This document shows positions 13,385-23,708 of a stretch of 64,000 bases of DNA, in pieces. The stretch is from Pteria penguin (taxonomy: Eukaryota; Mollusca; Bivalvia; Pterioida; Pteriidae): contig CM068581.1 of the NCBI GenBank assembly GCA_035048485.1, positions 62,287,393 through 62,351,392 of the forward strand. The letters are read 5' to 3'. The number at the start of each line of letters is the position of its first letter. Positions within the stretch are counted from its first letter, which is position 1. A program made the translations under genes and the position numbers. The notes beneath the pieces were generated by a model, which did not search any database, had not been told where the DNA came from, and saw only the letters and a list, made by a program, of their open reading frames with translations.

Positions 13385-15229
13385 ATGAGGGAGATAACTC
13401 TAGCTAATTTGAGGAAAACAGGGCTGTATGGGAACACTCTTTATGGTCTTCTTCTTATTGTTGTCAAGTATGGTATCTTAGGTAGTGGCCAATTTGATTT
13501 TTAACGCATACTGCGCATCTGGCATTTTTAAACTTTTCAATCCAAGTCGCTTCTAAAGTAACGTTTTTCAATATCATAGTTTACAATCGATTATCGTTTT
13601 TTTAAAGGTTTCGGTGATCGACAATCGAAAGTCACTGACTATCGTTCACATCACTACCTGTTTATGTAAACAAATGAATCAAATTTTCTACTGGTGTCAA
13701 TAACTTCAAATCAAAAACTAATATAAATCCACCTTTCATTGGATTAGTTAGATCTATATTTCTCTTCACCAATTACTTCCATTCCAAAATACACTTTCTG
13801 CAGTCGATCCTCGCTACGATTTCGTTATCATAATTTACCAATAGCTGTACTTTTTCTGGTAATTAATCAAAATCTAGCATTCATATGAGATGGGTCAATG
13901 CAAGGATTCATATACCTTTAAAAACCGACATGCTTTTGAAATATTATAACACAGTATTTAAGATTCTCAATGGTGAAAACACTCGCTGCTCCATTTTCTC
14001 TCAAAGATGTGACGTTACTTCCGGTGAAAAGATCTATTTATTTATCGGCGAATTCTGAATAATGTTAATCGATTTGAAGGATATACAACGTATTAAAAGA
14101 AGTTTACAATACAATATCCGCAAAATCATGTATTCTATTACTTCAAATTATCACACGTATATTTACGACAACTGAAAAAATCTCCCGCGTTATTTTTCCC
14201 ATTTTATTTACAAAGAAAGGTAACTCTTATCAAAGCAAACCTTACGGATGTATATAGTAGATCTACCTTAGAATTACACTTTTATCGGAATAGAATTATG
14301 AGTAAAGTATTAGATCTACCAAAAATAATAAAGATGTACAGTGCAGACTACGGGTGAAGACACTGGTTGTGATTTAGGCGTTAACTTTAGTATCTAACTA
14401 GACGACACCGACTGCTTTTATCCAGTTTTTAAATGGGCCTTTAGTCCACTAGATATAGAGAAATATTCATGAAAATGGGAACTTATTGCAACATTTTGTT
14501 TTTCGTCATTTTTCAACAACAAAGTATCTATAACCACAAATAGAAAGTTTAGTAAAATATATTGAGGGGAAAACGTGTAGCCTATTTTGGGGTTAAAACA
14601 TCATTTATTAATGGAAAACGATTATTGGTACATGAAAAAAAATAATACAAATAACAACACTTTGTTTTTTCTTATTATTTGTTAATTTTGGAATTGTTTT
14701 GCACATATCACAGGATAGAAAAATAGAATCATATATTGAGGCTAAAACGTCATATTTTTTAATGAAAAATCAATGACAAGTGAAACTTCCATTAAATTCC
14801 ATACATCCATAGCAATACGGTTTTTCCAATAGTTAATTATTATCTTTTACATACATGCATATTTCGGTAATGTATAAGGCATGAAAATTTTGAAACTATT
14901 TGAAACGTCTTTCTGACAGAAAAATAAAATTATACTGGGGAAAAAACCCCTGAATTTTAAACCCCTTGTGTGCAAAAATGTCTTTCAAATCATACTTTTA
15001 AGTTAGCTACAGTTTCCGGTTAAAAGAAAGCTTTTATTCCAAAAGTTGCCTTATTTGACGATGCAGATAATTTATCTTATTGAAATTGATTTAAAGGGTA
15101 ATAGGTAGGCCTAATGCAGCAAAAATCTTCAAGTATTTAGATCAAAGCAAATCTTCGGTCACTTGAACTTGAACTGAAAAGTTAAATCTTCATAAACTGT
15201 CAGTCTATCAAGGAGAGTACTATATACAT

Positions 15230-15417
15230 GCGCAGATCCAAAGGGGTGGACCGGGTTTCTGGACCTACGTATACCTGAGGTTCGGCGAAAATTACTTTTC
15301 TTGATATTTATCGATTTAAAATACGTTATTTTAAACACAAAGACATGGGTGGACCCCCTCTCGCAAAAATTAATTGAAGTGGACCTCCTCTAGACAAAAT
15401 TTCTGAATCCGCGCCTG
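15230..15417. mobile_element. 188-bp hAT-like MITE with 8-bp target duplication
   Basis: Ends GCGCAGATCC and GAATCCGCGCCTG are inverted relatives. The 8-bp direct repeat ATATACAT flanks it (15,222-15,229 and 15,418-15,425), the duplication length expected for hAT elements. Confidence 0.55.
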
Positions 15418-15989
15418 ATATACATTTCAAAAGAAAATATCCACAACCACCCCGCGGCAGTGGTTACTATTATTCGAACATCTTTAAAACATACTCCTTC
15501 TTGAGAATGCTTTCTCCTGTGACTCTTGTTCACCTTGCGATACATTGACATTTAAGAGAATCTTTATAAAAATAAGTATATCAATGTTTATTCAAAAATT
15601 GATTGTCATGCAAGAAACATATTTTTTCAAAAATGTCATAAACACGAGTGATTGTTCATTGAACAGTTTTCCTTTCCTATGTAACTACATATACTGATGA
15701 TTACTCTGAAAATAGAATGTATGTGCTAATTATCATTTAAATCGGCACTTGTGGAGTTCAAACTCTATTTGTCCCAGTGTGGATAAAGGTTTGGCGAAAC
15801 CCCGTAAGGGGTCATGCTCTGGTGAACTCGGATGACGTTCCCATAGCCAATGGCACGTACAAGTTATACAATATGTAACAAACAGTGTTTAAAAAAAACT
15901 ACCCCGTGGGTCTCGAGTACACTGAAGCGAAACATACGATAGATGGGGATGTTAGTTTCATTCCTATGAATTTCTAGCCGATCCACTGC

Positions 15990-16540
15990 TTAGCTGATGT
16001 GAGAGGAACCCGGGAATCGAACTCAGAACCTTTTGTTTTTATGGTTGACGCTTTCACCATCGAGTTATATCCGAACCGATACCCGCCATCTGTCACACTA
16101 CACCCCTGCTAGAGGTTTCCAAACCTGGAAACCCGGTAGAGAAATTACCCTGGTTCTCCCTCACATGAAGGTCACTTTCACGGCACCAAATCTAACAGGC
16201 AGGGGAAACATGTGGCAGGACTCTGGGAATCGAACCCAGAACCTTCCTCTATCAAGACGGATGCTCTCACCTTTTAGTTATCCGGGCCGATACCCGTCCG
16301 TCACACTACTCCCCTGTCAGAGGTTTCCAACCCTGGAAACCGAAACACAATAACCCAAAGATCGAAACCTTCATACTGCACATGCAAGTCATGAGGGCTG
16401 GTCACGGCATTAAAAGTAACAGACAGGAGAAAAGGATATGCCCGGACCCGGAAATCGAACCCACAACCTTCCGCTATCAAGATGGACGCTCTCACCATCG
16501 AGCTATACGGGCCGATACCTCGGCGGCATCCGTCACAATT
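15990..16540 (-). repeat. Three tandem tRNA-like modules (period ~200-235 bp)
   Basis: Read on the minus strand, each module has a tRNA-like head with a B-box-type GGTTCGATTCCC or close variant (plus-strand GGGAATCGAACCCAGAACCT near 16,215, variants near 16,012 and 16,450). Each also has TCTCACC(A/T)TCGAG and a shared spacer AGAGGTTTCCAA(C/A)CCTGGAAAC in the first two. The likely explanation is a tRNA-derived SINE module expanded in tandem. The heads are too diverged to call functional tRNA genes. Confidence 0.5.
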
Positions 16541-16930
16541 GAATGGTTCAATTAAATGATTCGATATCGATATATAATCGATTCAGAAATGCGGCCTCTA
16601 TACCATATCAATACATATTCTGAGAATCGATACATTACGTTGTTGATTTCTCGGAATTCTGTTCCATTTTCAACCGTTGTAGTGCCGTTTTGTAGTATAT
16701 TCAAGAAAAACTGGCTGACACATTTTTCAAAGCAAATTAAGATGTTGAACATGTATATCTATACTGGTAATGTGATCCAAACGCTGCCACACTTTGCTAA
16801 AGTATTTCAGTTCAAATCGCGAAGTTCAAGAAAGGCTGTTCAAATATTCAAATATTTATACTGTTATTCTTTGTTTTCTACAGATTAAACAGGTTTATCA
16901 ATAATGATTCGATGCATTTATATATCAATT

Positions 16931-17192
16931 CAGTGGCGGATTTAGAGGGGGCCGGGCCCCCTTTTCGCCACATATTTACATGTAAAAATCCACATTTGGC
17001 ACAAAAAAATGACCGAGTAGTTTGGCTAATACACATGTGCCAATTTGATTAAAAAATTTGATTTATTCCGCTTCTCTATTTGTCCTATTGCGGATAATAG
17101 GACAAACAGAGAAGCGGAATAAAGATATGGTTTTAATCAGATTGATACATGTGGCCCCCTTTCCCTTTTCAAAAATTCTGGATCCGCCATTG
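16931..17192. mobile_element. 262-bp palindromic MITE, CAGTGGCGGAT ends
   Basis: Ends CAGTGGCGGATTTAG and CTGGATCCGCCATTG, flanked by the 5-bp direct repeat CAATT (16,926-16,930 and 17,193-17,197). The centre is itself a long palindrome (ATTCCGCTTCTCTATTTGTC against GACAAACAGAGAAGCGGAAT). No coding capacity. Confidence 0.65.
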
Positions 17193-17311
17193 CAATTATT
17201 TTTTATATGTCGGTACCGAAATTTTCATAAATGACAACTCTACCTTCAGCACCTTTTCAGGTTTAGTGCGATACCTATCCTTATTGGTACACCTGGAATT
17301 AACGATTGGTT

Positions 17312-17582
17312 ACTGTTTTACCGTCGTCACTCCATGCGAGTATTCTCGTATATGGTGACGGCATTTCAGTGCCAGATGATCATGAACTGCATAGAAATTT
17401 ATGAATTTATACTTTTGCAGCGGACCCACCCGAAGCAATGAGGGATCTCTTACGTGCAACGCCTACCGTGACACGGGACCTCGGCCTCATCCGAAAGACA
17501 GAACACCGGTGTGCCCACAGCAGGAGTCGAATCCGACTCTCGGTCACCAGACGAGCAATTTTACCATTGTGTCACACCGGCA
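17312..17582 (-). mobile_element. tRNA-derived SINE, reverse orientation
   Basis: In reverse complement it matches the SINE at 28,294-28,560 over body and tail: CTGTCTTTCGG, CCGAGGTCCCGTGTCACGGT, GATCCCTCATTGCTTCGGGT and the tail GACGGTAAAACAG. A decayed B box lies at the 17,530 end. Confidence 0.65.
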
Positions 17583-17891
17583 AAACCTACTCATATATAA
17601 TGGATATAATGAAAAGTACAGTATATACCCATCCATTCCGGATCAAGTGCAAATATGTCTTCTCCTTTGATCTACAAGTACATGTTACCTATTTAAATAT
17701 TCTTTTACCAAATAAATGCCTCTTTTGGCTACCCTATCAACATGTAAAGCACATGTATCATCTTGGCGACTATATAGACATGTAAAGGACGTGTATGATT
17801 TTTGCGACTCTATAGGGATGTCGAAGACATGGGATTTTTTTTTACACTCGACCGCCTTTTACATTTCTTTCAAATGATTTACTATACACCT

Positions 17892-17918
17892 CTCTCTCTC
17901 TCTCTCTCTCTCTCTCTA
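17892..17918. repeat. (CT)n microsatellite
   Basis: Short pure CT run. Confidence 0.8.
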
Positions 17919-18134
17919 ATCACTTTGTGTAGGGCATATGCATAGGAAACTTCGAGGTGTGATGGTCCATGGAGTCTGACCACTGAAAATAGATAATATA
18001 GGTTTTTTCTCTCCTCCTTTTTATTAGCTTCCTACACCAATGGTACATGGACCTATATTACGAGTCCTCCGTCTAGTTTGACCTAAATCCAGTGAGTTTC
18101 CGACAATTTCACAAAAATTTTCCAATAAAATCCA

Positions 18135-18899
18135 CAGGCGCGGATCCACAGGGGGGTCCAAAAGGCCGGGGGTCTTGGGGCCGCCTTAAGGCCCCCAGTG
18201 GGTCCAGGGGGCAAAGCCCCCGGAAGCTCCTGTATTTTCACAGGTAACAGACTATGCGAAATCCGTACCCAAAATTGATGTATAACAACGGAAAATAAAG
18301 GCATGTATGTGGGACATTTAAGAGGAAAAATAAGTGAATGTTAGCCGTTTATTGAAACGTTACCAGTTCCAGCCACGAGGAGGCCTCCACAGTATAGAAC
18401 CCCCTTTTTTTAAACTTTTTTATTATTATTTTATTTTTTTATATATATATTTATTTTTTTAAGAGGGATGTAATTTTTCCATTACAGATAAGGTGCACAG
18501 TGAAACGCTTCAGCGCAAACTTGACACGACCGTGTATATAATAACAAACAATTAGATAAAAAGGGTTGAGGTACCGAAATTGAATGAGGTGACCTGTAGT
18601 CCATGTGTCAAATTCACTAATGGACGGTGAATGTCATAGTGGAAACTTAGCTGAAGAGACTGGACCGAAACAGTCTTCAATTCCCTTGCTTTATGAACGT
18701 TTGCACTATTTTCTTTGGGTCGATTTCCTCTACTACACAATAACAAAAGTAAAGGAAATGTACACAATGAATCTTTTTATAAAGGAATGGTGTTAAAGAA
18801 AGCATCACTTTACATGTTATATGAATAATGTGTATAGAAAATGTTAATGCTTTGGAAATTCCAGGGGGGTCCCCCCCGCCCCATCTAGATCCGCGCTTG
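18135..18899. mobile_element. 765-bp inverted-repeat element, CAGGCGCGGAT ends
   Basis: Ends CAGGCGCGGATCC and AGATCCGCGCTTG are inverted, each with an adjoining G-rich or C-rich stretch (AGGGGGGTCC). A 6-bp direct repeat AATCCA flanks it (18,129-18,134 and 18,900-18,905). Its termini resemble those of the 15,230-15,417 element. No convincing reading frame. Confidence 0.5.
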
Positions 18900-19865
18900 A
18901 ATCCAGAACGTTGTTGAATACTACTGTTTTATAAAATTCACACTAAAACGGGATATCTGAGCTTCAATACCTTTTTATATTTAACTGAAAATAGCTAAAT
19001 ACGTCGCGTTGTACATACTGTCCCACTGCATCTTAATGAATGAACTAACTATATAAGGACGTTACTCGCTCGACCATTTAAAACGTCCAAATAACAACCA
19101 ATCGGGAAGGGGTACATTATTGGAGATATACAGAAGCAAAAAAAAAAGGCATTCAGCAAGGATGGTTACCAAAAAACGGACTGAGAATCAGATAGAATTG
19201 AAAGGTTGCATACGTGAAAGACAAACATATACATGCATGTCATTCAGTCGATTTTACAACTTCTCGCATGTTCAATTTGCCCCTCCCTCTATATTGGAGG
19301 TCCATATGATTTGTGAAAAGGACAAAATACATGTAGCTTAATAGATATTTTCCTTATGGGAAAATGACTATAGATAATGAACGGGAAAGACTGCAAATGC
19401 AGTCATTTCCCATGAAGCATTACAACACAGATACAGCTATTTCTCAAAGGGAAACCAGGCTTGTTTGAGTAAATTTTGAGAATGAATGATTGCAGAAGAA
19501 AAGAAAACTTTTAAAGTTATTTTCTATGCGGGAACCAAACTAGAACAAATACGCAGTAGCGTCGCGTCGTTTTTCAGAGAGAGATAGAGAGTCTTACATA
19601 TTAATGCAGTCCTATCTCACTCTATATATACATGTGAATGGGTATCATTCCCACTTAAAATATAATATCAATGGATATTAATCATATTTCAATATATAGG
19701 TAAAACATAAAATTGAATCAAGTATTTATTTATGAATAAGTATGTCCAGCATATGAATGGGTAGAGTGCTAACTTCAGTCGCACATCCGTACTCAAAATC
19801 ATTGCGTTAGCACCCCGCTTAGCAATTAGTGATCTGATAACTCCGAGATATTAACTCATTGATAG
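18900..19865. other. Intergenic, no gene seen
   Basis: AT-rich sequence with no exon-like frame of note. Confidence 0.3.
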
Positions 19866-19866
19866 A

Positions 19867-20056
19867 TGATTGTTTTACGTCACTCCACCATTGATGATTG
19901 TATTGTTTTACGTCACTCCACCATTGATGATTGTATTGTTTTGCGTCACTCCACGATTGATGATTGTATTGTTTTGCGTCACTCCACGATTGATGATTGT
20001 ATTGTTTTGCGTCACTCCACGACTGTTGATTGTATTGTTTTGCGTCACTCCACGAT
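19867..20056. repeat. 33-bp tandem array from a SINE tail, six copies
   Basis: CGTCACTCCAC recurs six times at 33-bp spacing, with TTGATGATTGTATTGTTTT between copies. Because 33 is a multiple of three, the array is open in more than one frame and yields a spurious repeat peptide (VLRHSTIDDCI). The unit equals the tail of the local SINE read in reverse. Confidence 0.85.
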
Positions 20057-20165
20057 TATTTTACGTGTATGATGAAGACATATACCTTATGCAATGCATA
20101 GAAATTTATATCTTTAATCGACACGGACCCTCATATAGAAGTGCCACGCCTATCGTCTACATTTG
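20057..20165 (-). mobile_element. Truncated SINE body joined to the 33-bp array
   Basis: GCAATGCATAGAAATT and GACACGGACCC match the reverse complement of the SINE 3' half seen at 28,294-28,560. The tRNA-like head is missing. Confidence 0.5.
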
Positions 20166-20322
20166 ATGTTTATAAACACGCGTATTTCGAAGCTTCTACT
20201 GCAAAACAGCCTAATTCATTCAACGCTTGTTTTCTCCATACTCACTGGATAAATTTCTACGCTTATCTTTTATCATTTAGCGAGAGAACTGATACAAGAG
20301 TTTTCAACGCAAAACTTTGTAA

Positions 20323-20329
20323 TATATAA
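20323..20329 (+). promoter_or_regulatory. Candidate TATA box for the channel gene
   Basis: TATATAA lies about 110 bp before the first in-frame ATG and 188 bp before the preferred start at 20,517. It is a sequence match only in an AT-rich context. Confidence 0.25.
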
Positions 20330-20435
20330 ATATACGTATAACCTGTCCAGAAACTAGGTAGCTCAAAATAAGTTACACGTGACATGTACAATCTTCCACT
20401 CGAAGGTCGATAGGCTGATTCATTAGAGTACTTTT

Positions 20436-21854
20436 ATGATACCTTCACGCAGAGTCTTTCTTGGCAAACAGATTCTTCCGCTTAAACTAAGGAGTACATC
20501 ATTATTTCTGTTGAAGATGTCGCAGGGTTTGGGTATTCTGGTTTTGTTATATAGCATATTATCATCGAGTGCTTTAAGACGACACAGTGTTGATATTAAA
20601 AATGACATCTTCAAAAATTACACAAACTTATTTCGACCTGTACTAAACGAAAGTCAGCCTATTCAAGTAACTGTTAATTTTTTACCACGAGGAATTAACG
20701 AATTTAATGAAGTGGATGGTCGAATTTCGGTTGCTATGGCAATAGACGTTAGATGGGAAGACGCTTTCTTGAAATGGAATCCTGCAAGGTATGGAAATGT
20801 ATCCACGCTCGTTCTTCCACAAGAACAAATATGGACTCCGAATTTGGCTTCGACTATTCCAATAGAAAGAGTGATCTTGTTTCCAGAAGACCAATTCAAA
20901 GCACGAATTTACAACAATGGCACTATAATTTTAATTAAAGCAGGTACAGTACAGGCATCTTGTAGGCCAAACGTTAGAAACTTTCCTTTTGATGTCCATT
21001 TATGCACCGTTAAAGTAGTACCTCTGAATGAAGTACATTCTGAAGTAGTTCTCAAAGCAGGCTTGAGAATGATCATATTTGAGAATTTTGGCCAGTGGGA
21101 TGTAGATCAGCACAGAGTATATTCAGTTGTGTTAGATGTGTTCTCTATGGCTGTTTATGAATTTCACGTAAAAAGAAGAGCGTCATTTTCCGTTGTCAAT
21201 TTCTGCGTGCCTGTCATGATTTTGTGCGTACTTAATACGCTCGTATTTTGGATACACCCAGATTCCGGAGAGCGCATATCGTATGCTATCACGGTGTTTT
21301 TGTCAGTGGTGGTGTTTTTGACAATGATGAGCGAGACAATGCCAAAGAACTCGGACCCCGTTCCTATCTTCTCCTATATCTTAATGGCTATGATGATAGA
21401 GAGCGGGCTGGTCGTCATTGGTTCTGTTATTGGTCTTCACTTCAACTTCCGTCGCAACCATCAGTTGCCACCAAGAATACGACAGCTTCGGGAGAGATTA
21501 GGTAGTTTGATGCCAATGGCTGACCTCCAAACTGCTGGTTCAAACAGCGCTGTTAACCAGCTCACGTCACGTGACAATGGAAACAATACTCATCTTCGTA
21601 TAGAAAATGATATGTCTAGCAATAATAATGAGAATTCTAATGACCCTCCCACAGATAACATCGCAGGTAGTACTGATGAGAACTTTGTCCTTCGCTTGAG
21701 AGCTTGGTTTGCCGACTTTGTTCGTCGTTTGAGAAATTGGTTTGACTCTTGTTCTTTTAATGCGAGTATGTTTGATTGTGTGTGTTTCATAGTGTCATCT
21801 GCTGTATTTTTAATAACAGGTATTATATATTATTGTTCTATTGATGCAGTGTAA
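20436..21854 (+). CDS. Intronless nicotinic-type Cys-loop receptor subunit
   Basis: Pentameric ligand-gated ion channel subunit of the plasma membrane, nicotinic acetylcholine receptor-like. The frame is 472 residues. Met28 (20,517) is the more likely start because a signal peptide follows it directly (LGILVLLYSILSSSA). The extracellular domain has the diagnostic Cys-loop, Cys176 and Cys190 with exactly 13 residues between (FPFD inside). Membrane segments lie at about 251-273, 279-299, 310-336 and 447-469. The M2 start, SGERIS, has the intermediate-ring Glu typical of cation-selective channels. The M3-M4 loop is Asn-rich and variable. The loop-C region before M1 has no vicinal Cys pair, so it does not look like a classical acetylcholine-binding alpha subunit; its ligand is unknown. 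The gene has no introns, and the AATAAA at 21,933 fits its 3' end. Mollusc genomes carry large expansions of this family, some intronless. Confidence 0.92.
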   Translation: MIPSRRVFLGKQILPLKLRSTSLFLLKMSQGLGILVLLYSILSSSALRRHSVDIKNDIFKNYTNLFRPVLNESQPIQVTVNFLPRGINEFNEVDGRISVAMAIDVRWEDAFLKWNPARYGNVSTLVLPQEQIWTPNLASTIPIERVILFPEDQFKARIYNNGTIILIKAGTVQASCRPNVRNFPFDVHLCTVKVVPLNEVHSEVVLKAGLRMIIFENFGQWDVDQHRVYSVVLDVFSMAVYEFHVKRRASFSVVNFCVPVMILCVLNTLVFWIHPDSGERISYAITVFLSVVVFLTMMSETMPKNSDPVPIFSYILMAMMIESGLVVIGSVIGLHFNFRRNHQLPPRIRQLRERLGSLMPMADLQTAGSNSAVNQLTSRDNGNNTHLRIENDMSSNNNENSNDPPTDNIAGSTDENFVLRLRAWFADFVRRLRNWFDSCSFNASMFDCVCFIVSSAVFLITGIIYYCSIDAV

Positions 21855-21932
21855 TGAAAATTCTGTTCTTGAAAGAATACTTTTCCTGATTTGTTACATG
21901 TATTTCTATTTTATGATAGATCTTAAGAATCG

Positions 21933-21938
21933 AATAAA
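21933..21938 (+). terminator. Polyadenylation signal of the channel gene
   Basis: AATAAA lies 79 bp after the TAA stop. Confidence 0.5.
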
Positions 21939-22009
21939 CGAATATTATTCGAACAATGATTAGAATTTGAATTTTAAACGTTATGCTTACGTAGTCGATA
22001 GTTTCCAGG

Positions 22010-22102
22010 TTTGTTTTTTGTTTTGTTTTGTTTTGGGTTTTTTTTTGGGGGGGGGTTGTTTTGTTTGTTTTTGGGGGTTTTTGTTTTGTTTTTTTTTTTT
22101 AG
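22010..22102. repeat. Low-complexity T/G tract
   Basis: Runs of TTTTG and GGGGTTT; apparent frames through it are composition artefacts. Confidence 0.7.
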
Positions 22103-22274
22103 TATTGATGCCATTGTATTCGTTTGTTTTTGATAGTATAAAGGACAAATTTGTTAACGCAAAGTATGTACCAATACCTTTATTGTAAAAATTAAAGGTT
22201 AATAGTTTAATATAATGAGATATATTTGATTTAGCATTATGTGTTGCAATTACTATGCAATGTTCACATATTAT

Positions 22275-22910
22275 GAAGGACTCGAGGACGAGTGCACTGT
22301 GACTTGACGAGGGATGTGACACTGTGAGTTGACGGGGGATGTGTACACTGTGACTTGACGGAGTATGTGTACGCTGTCACTTGACGAGGAATGTGGACAC
22401 TTTGAATGGATGAGGGTTTGTACACTGTGACTTGACGGGGTATGTGTATGCTGTCACTTGACGAGGAATGTGGACACTTTGAATGGACGAGGGTTTGTAC
22501 AATGTGACTTGACAAGGGATGTGACACTGTGACTTGACGGGGTATGTGTATGCTGTCACTTGACGAGGAATGTGGACACTTTGAATGGACGAGGGTTTGT
22601 ACAATGTGACTTGACAAGGGATGTGACACTTTGACTTGACGGAGTATGCGTACGCTGTCACTTGACGAGGAATGTGGACACTTTGAATGGACGAGGGTTT
22701 GTACAATGTGACTTGACGGGGTATGTGTATGCTGTCACTTGACGAGGAATGTGGACACTTTGAATGGACGAGGGTTTGTACAATGTGACTTGACAAGGGA
22801 TGTGACACTGTGACTTGACGGAGTATGTGTACGCTGTCACTTGACGAGGAATGTGGACACTTTGAATGGACGAGAGTTTGTACAATGTGACTTGACAAGG
22901 GATGTAACGC
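22275..22910. repeat. Complex minisatellite, GACTTGACGNGGNATGTG-type units
   Basis: The segment GAGGAATGTGGACACTTTGA occurs six times at irregular spacing (about 75-107 bp), interleaved with variable numbers of a shorter TGTGACTTGAC(G/A)(G/A)GG(G/T)ATGTG unit. This is a higher-order array. Minus-strand frames through it are repeat artefacts. Confidence 0.85.
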
Positions 22911-22974
22911 ACGATATACCGCGGTACGATATATCGCAATTCACAGGCCATGATACAATACACGATACAGGAAG

Positions 22975-23065
22975 CAGTGGCGGATCCAGGATTTTCGGAA
23001 AGGGGGCGCCCACGTGATTTAGTCAAACTATCCGAAAAGGGGGAGGGGCTCTAAATCCGCCACTG
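22975..23065. mobile_element. 91-bp MITE with CAGTGGCGGATCC ends
   Basis: The left CAGTGGCGGATCCAGGATTT is matched by TAAATCCGCCACTG on the right, and the interior is G-rich. The 5-bp direct repeat GGAAG flanks it (22,970-22,974 and 23,066-23,070). It shares ends with the 16,931-17,192 element. Diverged GTATCGTG-type sequence on both sides (22,912-22,970 and 23,228-23,290) suggests it landed in an older repeat. Confidence 0.6.
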
Positions 23066-23470
23066 GGAAGCTCAAACGATACAGCAGCAATACTGCAATT
23101 CCTTTCTTTTTTAAAATTCTGTAACACTGATATATATATATATACATGTATATATATATATTTATACAGACTATCAAAATATTTCTTTTTAATGTTTTTT
23201 GTTCCTTTGTCTGTTTGTAACACCCTTTCTATCGTGATAAGCATCGAATCGTTGTTCCAGTATTGTGATACGTTTTGTATCGTGAGAAGTTGTATTTGAC
23301 AATTGCATGTATAATATTAATGAGCTTACGTTTATTTTCAATGTATGCATTGTTCCAAAATTGTACAGATCCTGGGAATGTTTATCATTTAGACCAATTA
23401 TCTTTGTACAAACTGCAGAAGAATAGCAGAGACAAGTTTACAGTATTTTATAAAGTTTTATGTGTATATA

Positions 23471-23708
23471 CAGTACAGTCCGGGTGGAAATTAATTCGCC
23501 CACTGGTCACAGTGGACTTTTTTTAGAGTGGGCATTAAAATTGTCCACTGGACACAGTGGACATTCTTGTAAGAGTCAGTTAGAATTAACATACAGGTAA
23601 GTGGACAGCTCCAGGTAAATGCCCATGCACTCCTAATGCCCACTGAAATTTCAGGTGGACTGCCCACTGAGGACATTGGGCATTCAAAGTTCCACCCGGA
23701 CTGTACTG
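23471..23708. mobile_element. 238-bp TA-flanked MITE
   Basis: Ends CAGTACAGTCCGGGTGGAA and TTCCACCCGGACTGTACTG are exact inverses, and TA lies at both edges. The interior repeats CCACTGG(T/A)CACAGTGGAC. It belongs to the same family as 1658-1832. Confidence 0.7.

Larger units (their letters stand above)
12747..15978. mobile_element. 3.2-kb element with diverged ~220-bp terminal inverted repeats
   Basis: The left arm (12,747-12,960) holds AGGAATGAAATTAACATCCC and later CATGACCCCTTACGAGGTTT. The right arm (about 15,745-15,978) holds the reverse complements with a few mismatches, in the matching order. No long reading frame lies inside, so the element is non-autonomous or badly decayed. It contains nested insertions at 13,142-13,384 and 15,230-15,417. 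Confidence 0.6.

Noticed and set aside
22264..23026. Several 120-170-codon minus-strand frames
   Set aside because: All run through the minisatellite; the peptide periodicity follows the DNA repeat, with no start or splice context.
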